Positions 17,110 through 17,733 of a stretch of 17,733 bases of DNA are shown one piece after another. The stretch is from positions 1 through 17,733 of the forward strand of contig JARICB010000161.1 in NCBI GenBank assembly GCA_029264225.1, read 5' to 3'. The translations under genes and the position numbers were made by a program. The DNA comes from Nocardioides sp. (GTDB taxonomy: Bacteria > Actinomycetota > Actinomycetes > Propionibacteriales > Nocardioidaceae). Within the stretch, counting starts at the first letter, position 1, and every line of letters starts with the position of its first letter. A model generated the notes under the pieces. It did not search any database. It saw only the letters and a list, made by a program, of their open reading frames with translations, and was not told the DNA's origin.

Positions 17110-17733
<624 letters not shown>

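Overview
The window is a GC-rich, densely coded chromosomal segment from an actinobacterium. The best guess is a member of the Propionibacteriales/Nocardioidaceae, inferred from gene content and order rather than a database hit. Supporting traits are many GTG (and one TTG) starts, GTGA start/stop overlaps, a monomeric NADP isocitrate dehydrogenase, DUF3017 beside folD, and the order sucD ... perM-purN-purH, which I recall from mycobacteria and Streptomyces. Nothing looks like a mobile element, CRISPR array, prophage or rRNA/tRNA locus; this is core genome.

Left part (1-3434): the 5' end of a YihY/BrkB membrane protein and a 2H phosphoesterase (2'-5' RNA ligase family) read leftward. They are divergent from trpS, a tryptophanyl-tRNA synthetase. 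A DHA1-type MFS efflux protein converges on trpS. Middle (3435-8745): monomeric icd, an AqpZ-type aquaporin with an unusual QPGQ-repeat cytoplasmic tail, a secreted lipoprotein of unknown function, and malate dehydrogenase. The icd/aquaporin intergenic region carries a perfect palindrome CTTGACGTCAAG that looks like a regulator site for the TCA-cycle gene icd.

Right part (8746-17733): reading leftward, perM-purN is followed by a ZTP (pfl) riboswitch and then purH-MFS-folD-DUF3017. ZTP signals 10-formyl-tetrahydrofolate shortage. PurN and PurH consume that cofactor and FolD makes it, so the operon is a one-carbon/purine unit. An uncharacterised MFS transporter sits inside it and is translationally coupled to folD. 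This is the most promising under-described part of the pathway. Divergent from perM is a gene encoding a sigma-70-like cytoplasmic region, one transmembrane helix and a large Cys-containing extracytoplasmic region. It carries a one-base frameshift at about 16532-16537. It converges on sucD (partial, succinyl-CoA synthetase alpha), and the gap holds a striking 74-nt nested inverted repeat.

Three TCA-cycle genes (icd, mdh, sucD) therefore lie near purine/one-carbon genes. The main candidates for new biology are the membrane-anchored sigma-like protein, the riboswitch-controlled MFS transporter, the aquaporin tail and the palindromic sites.
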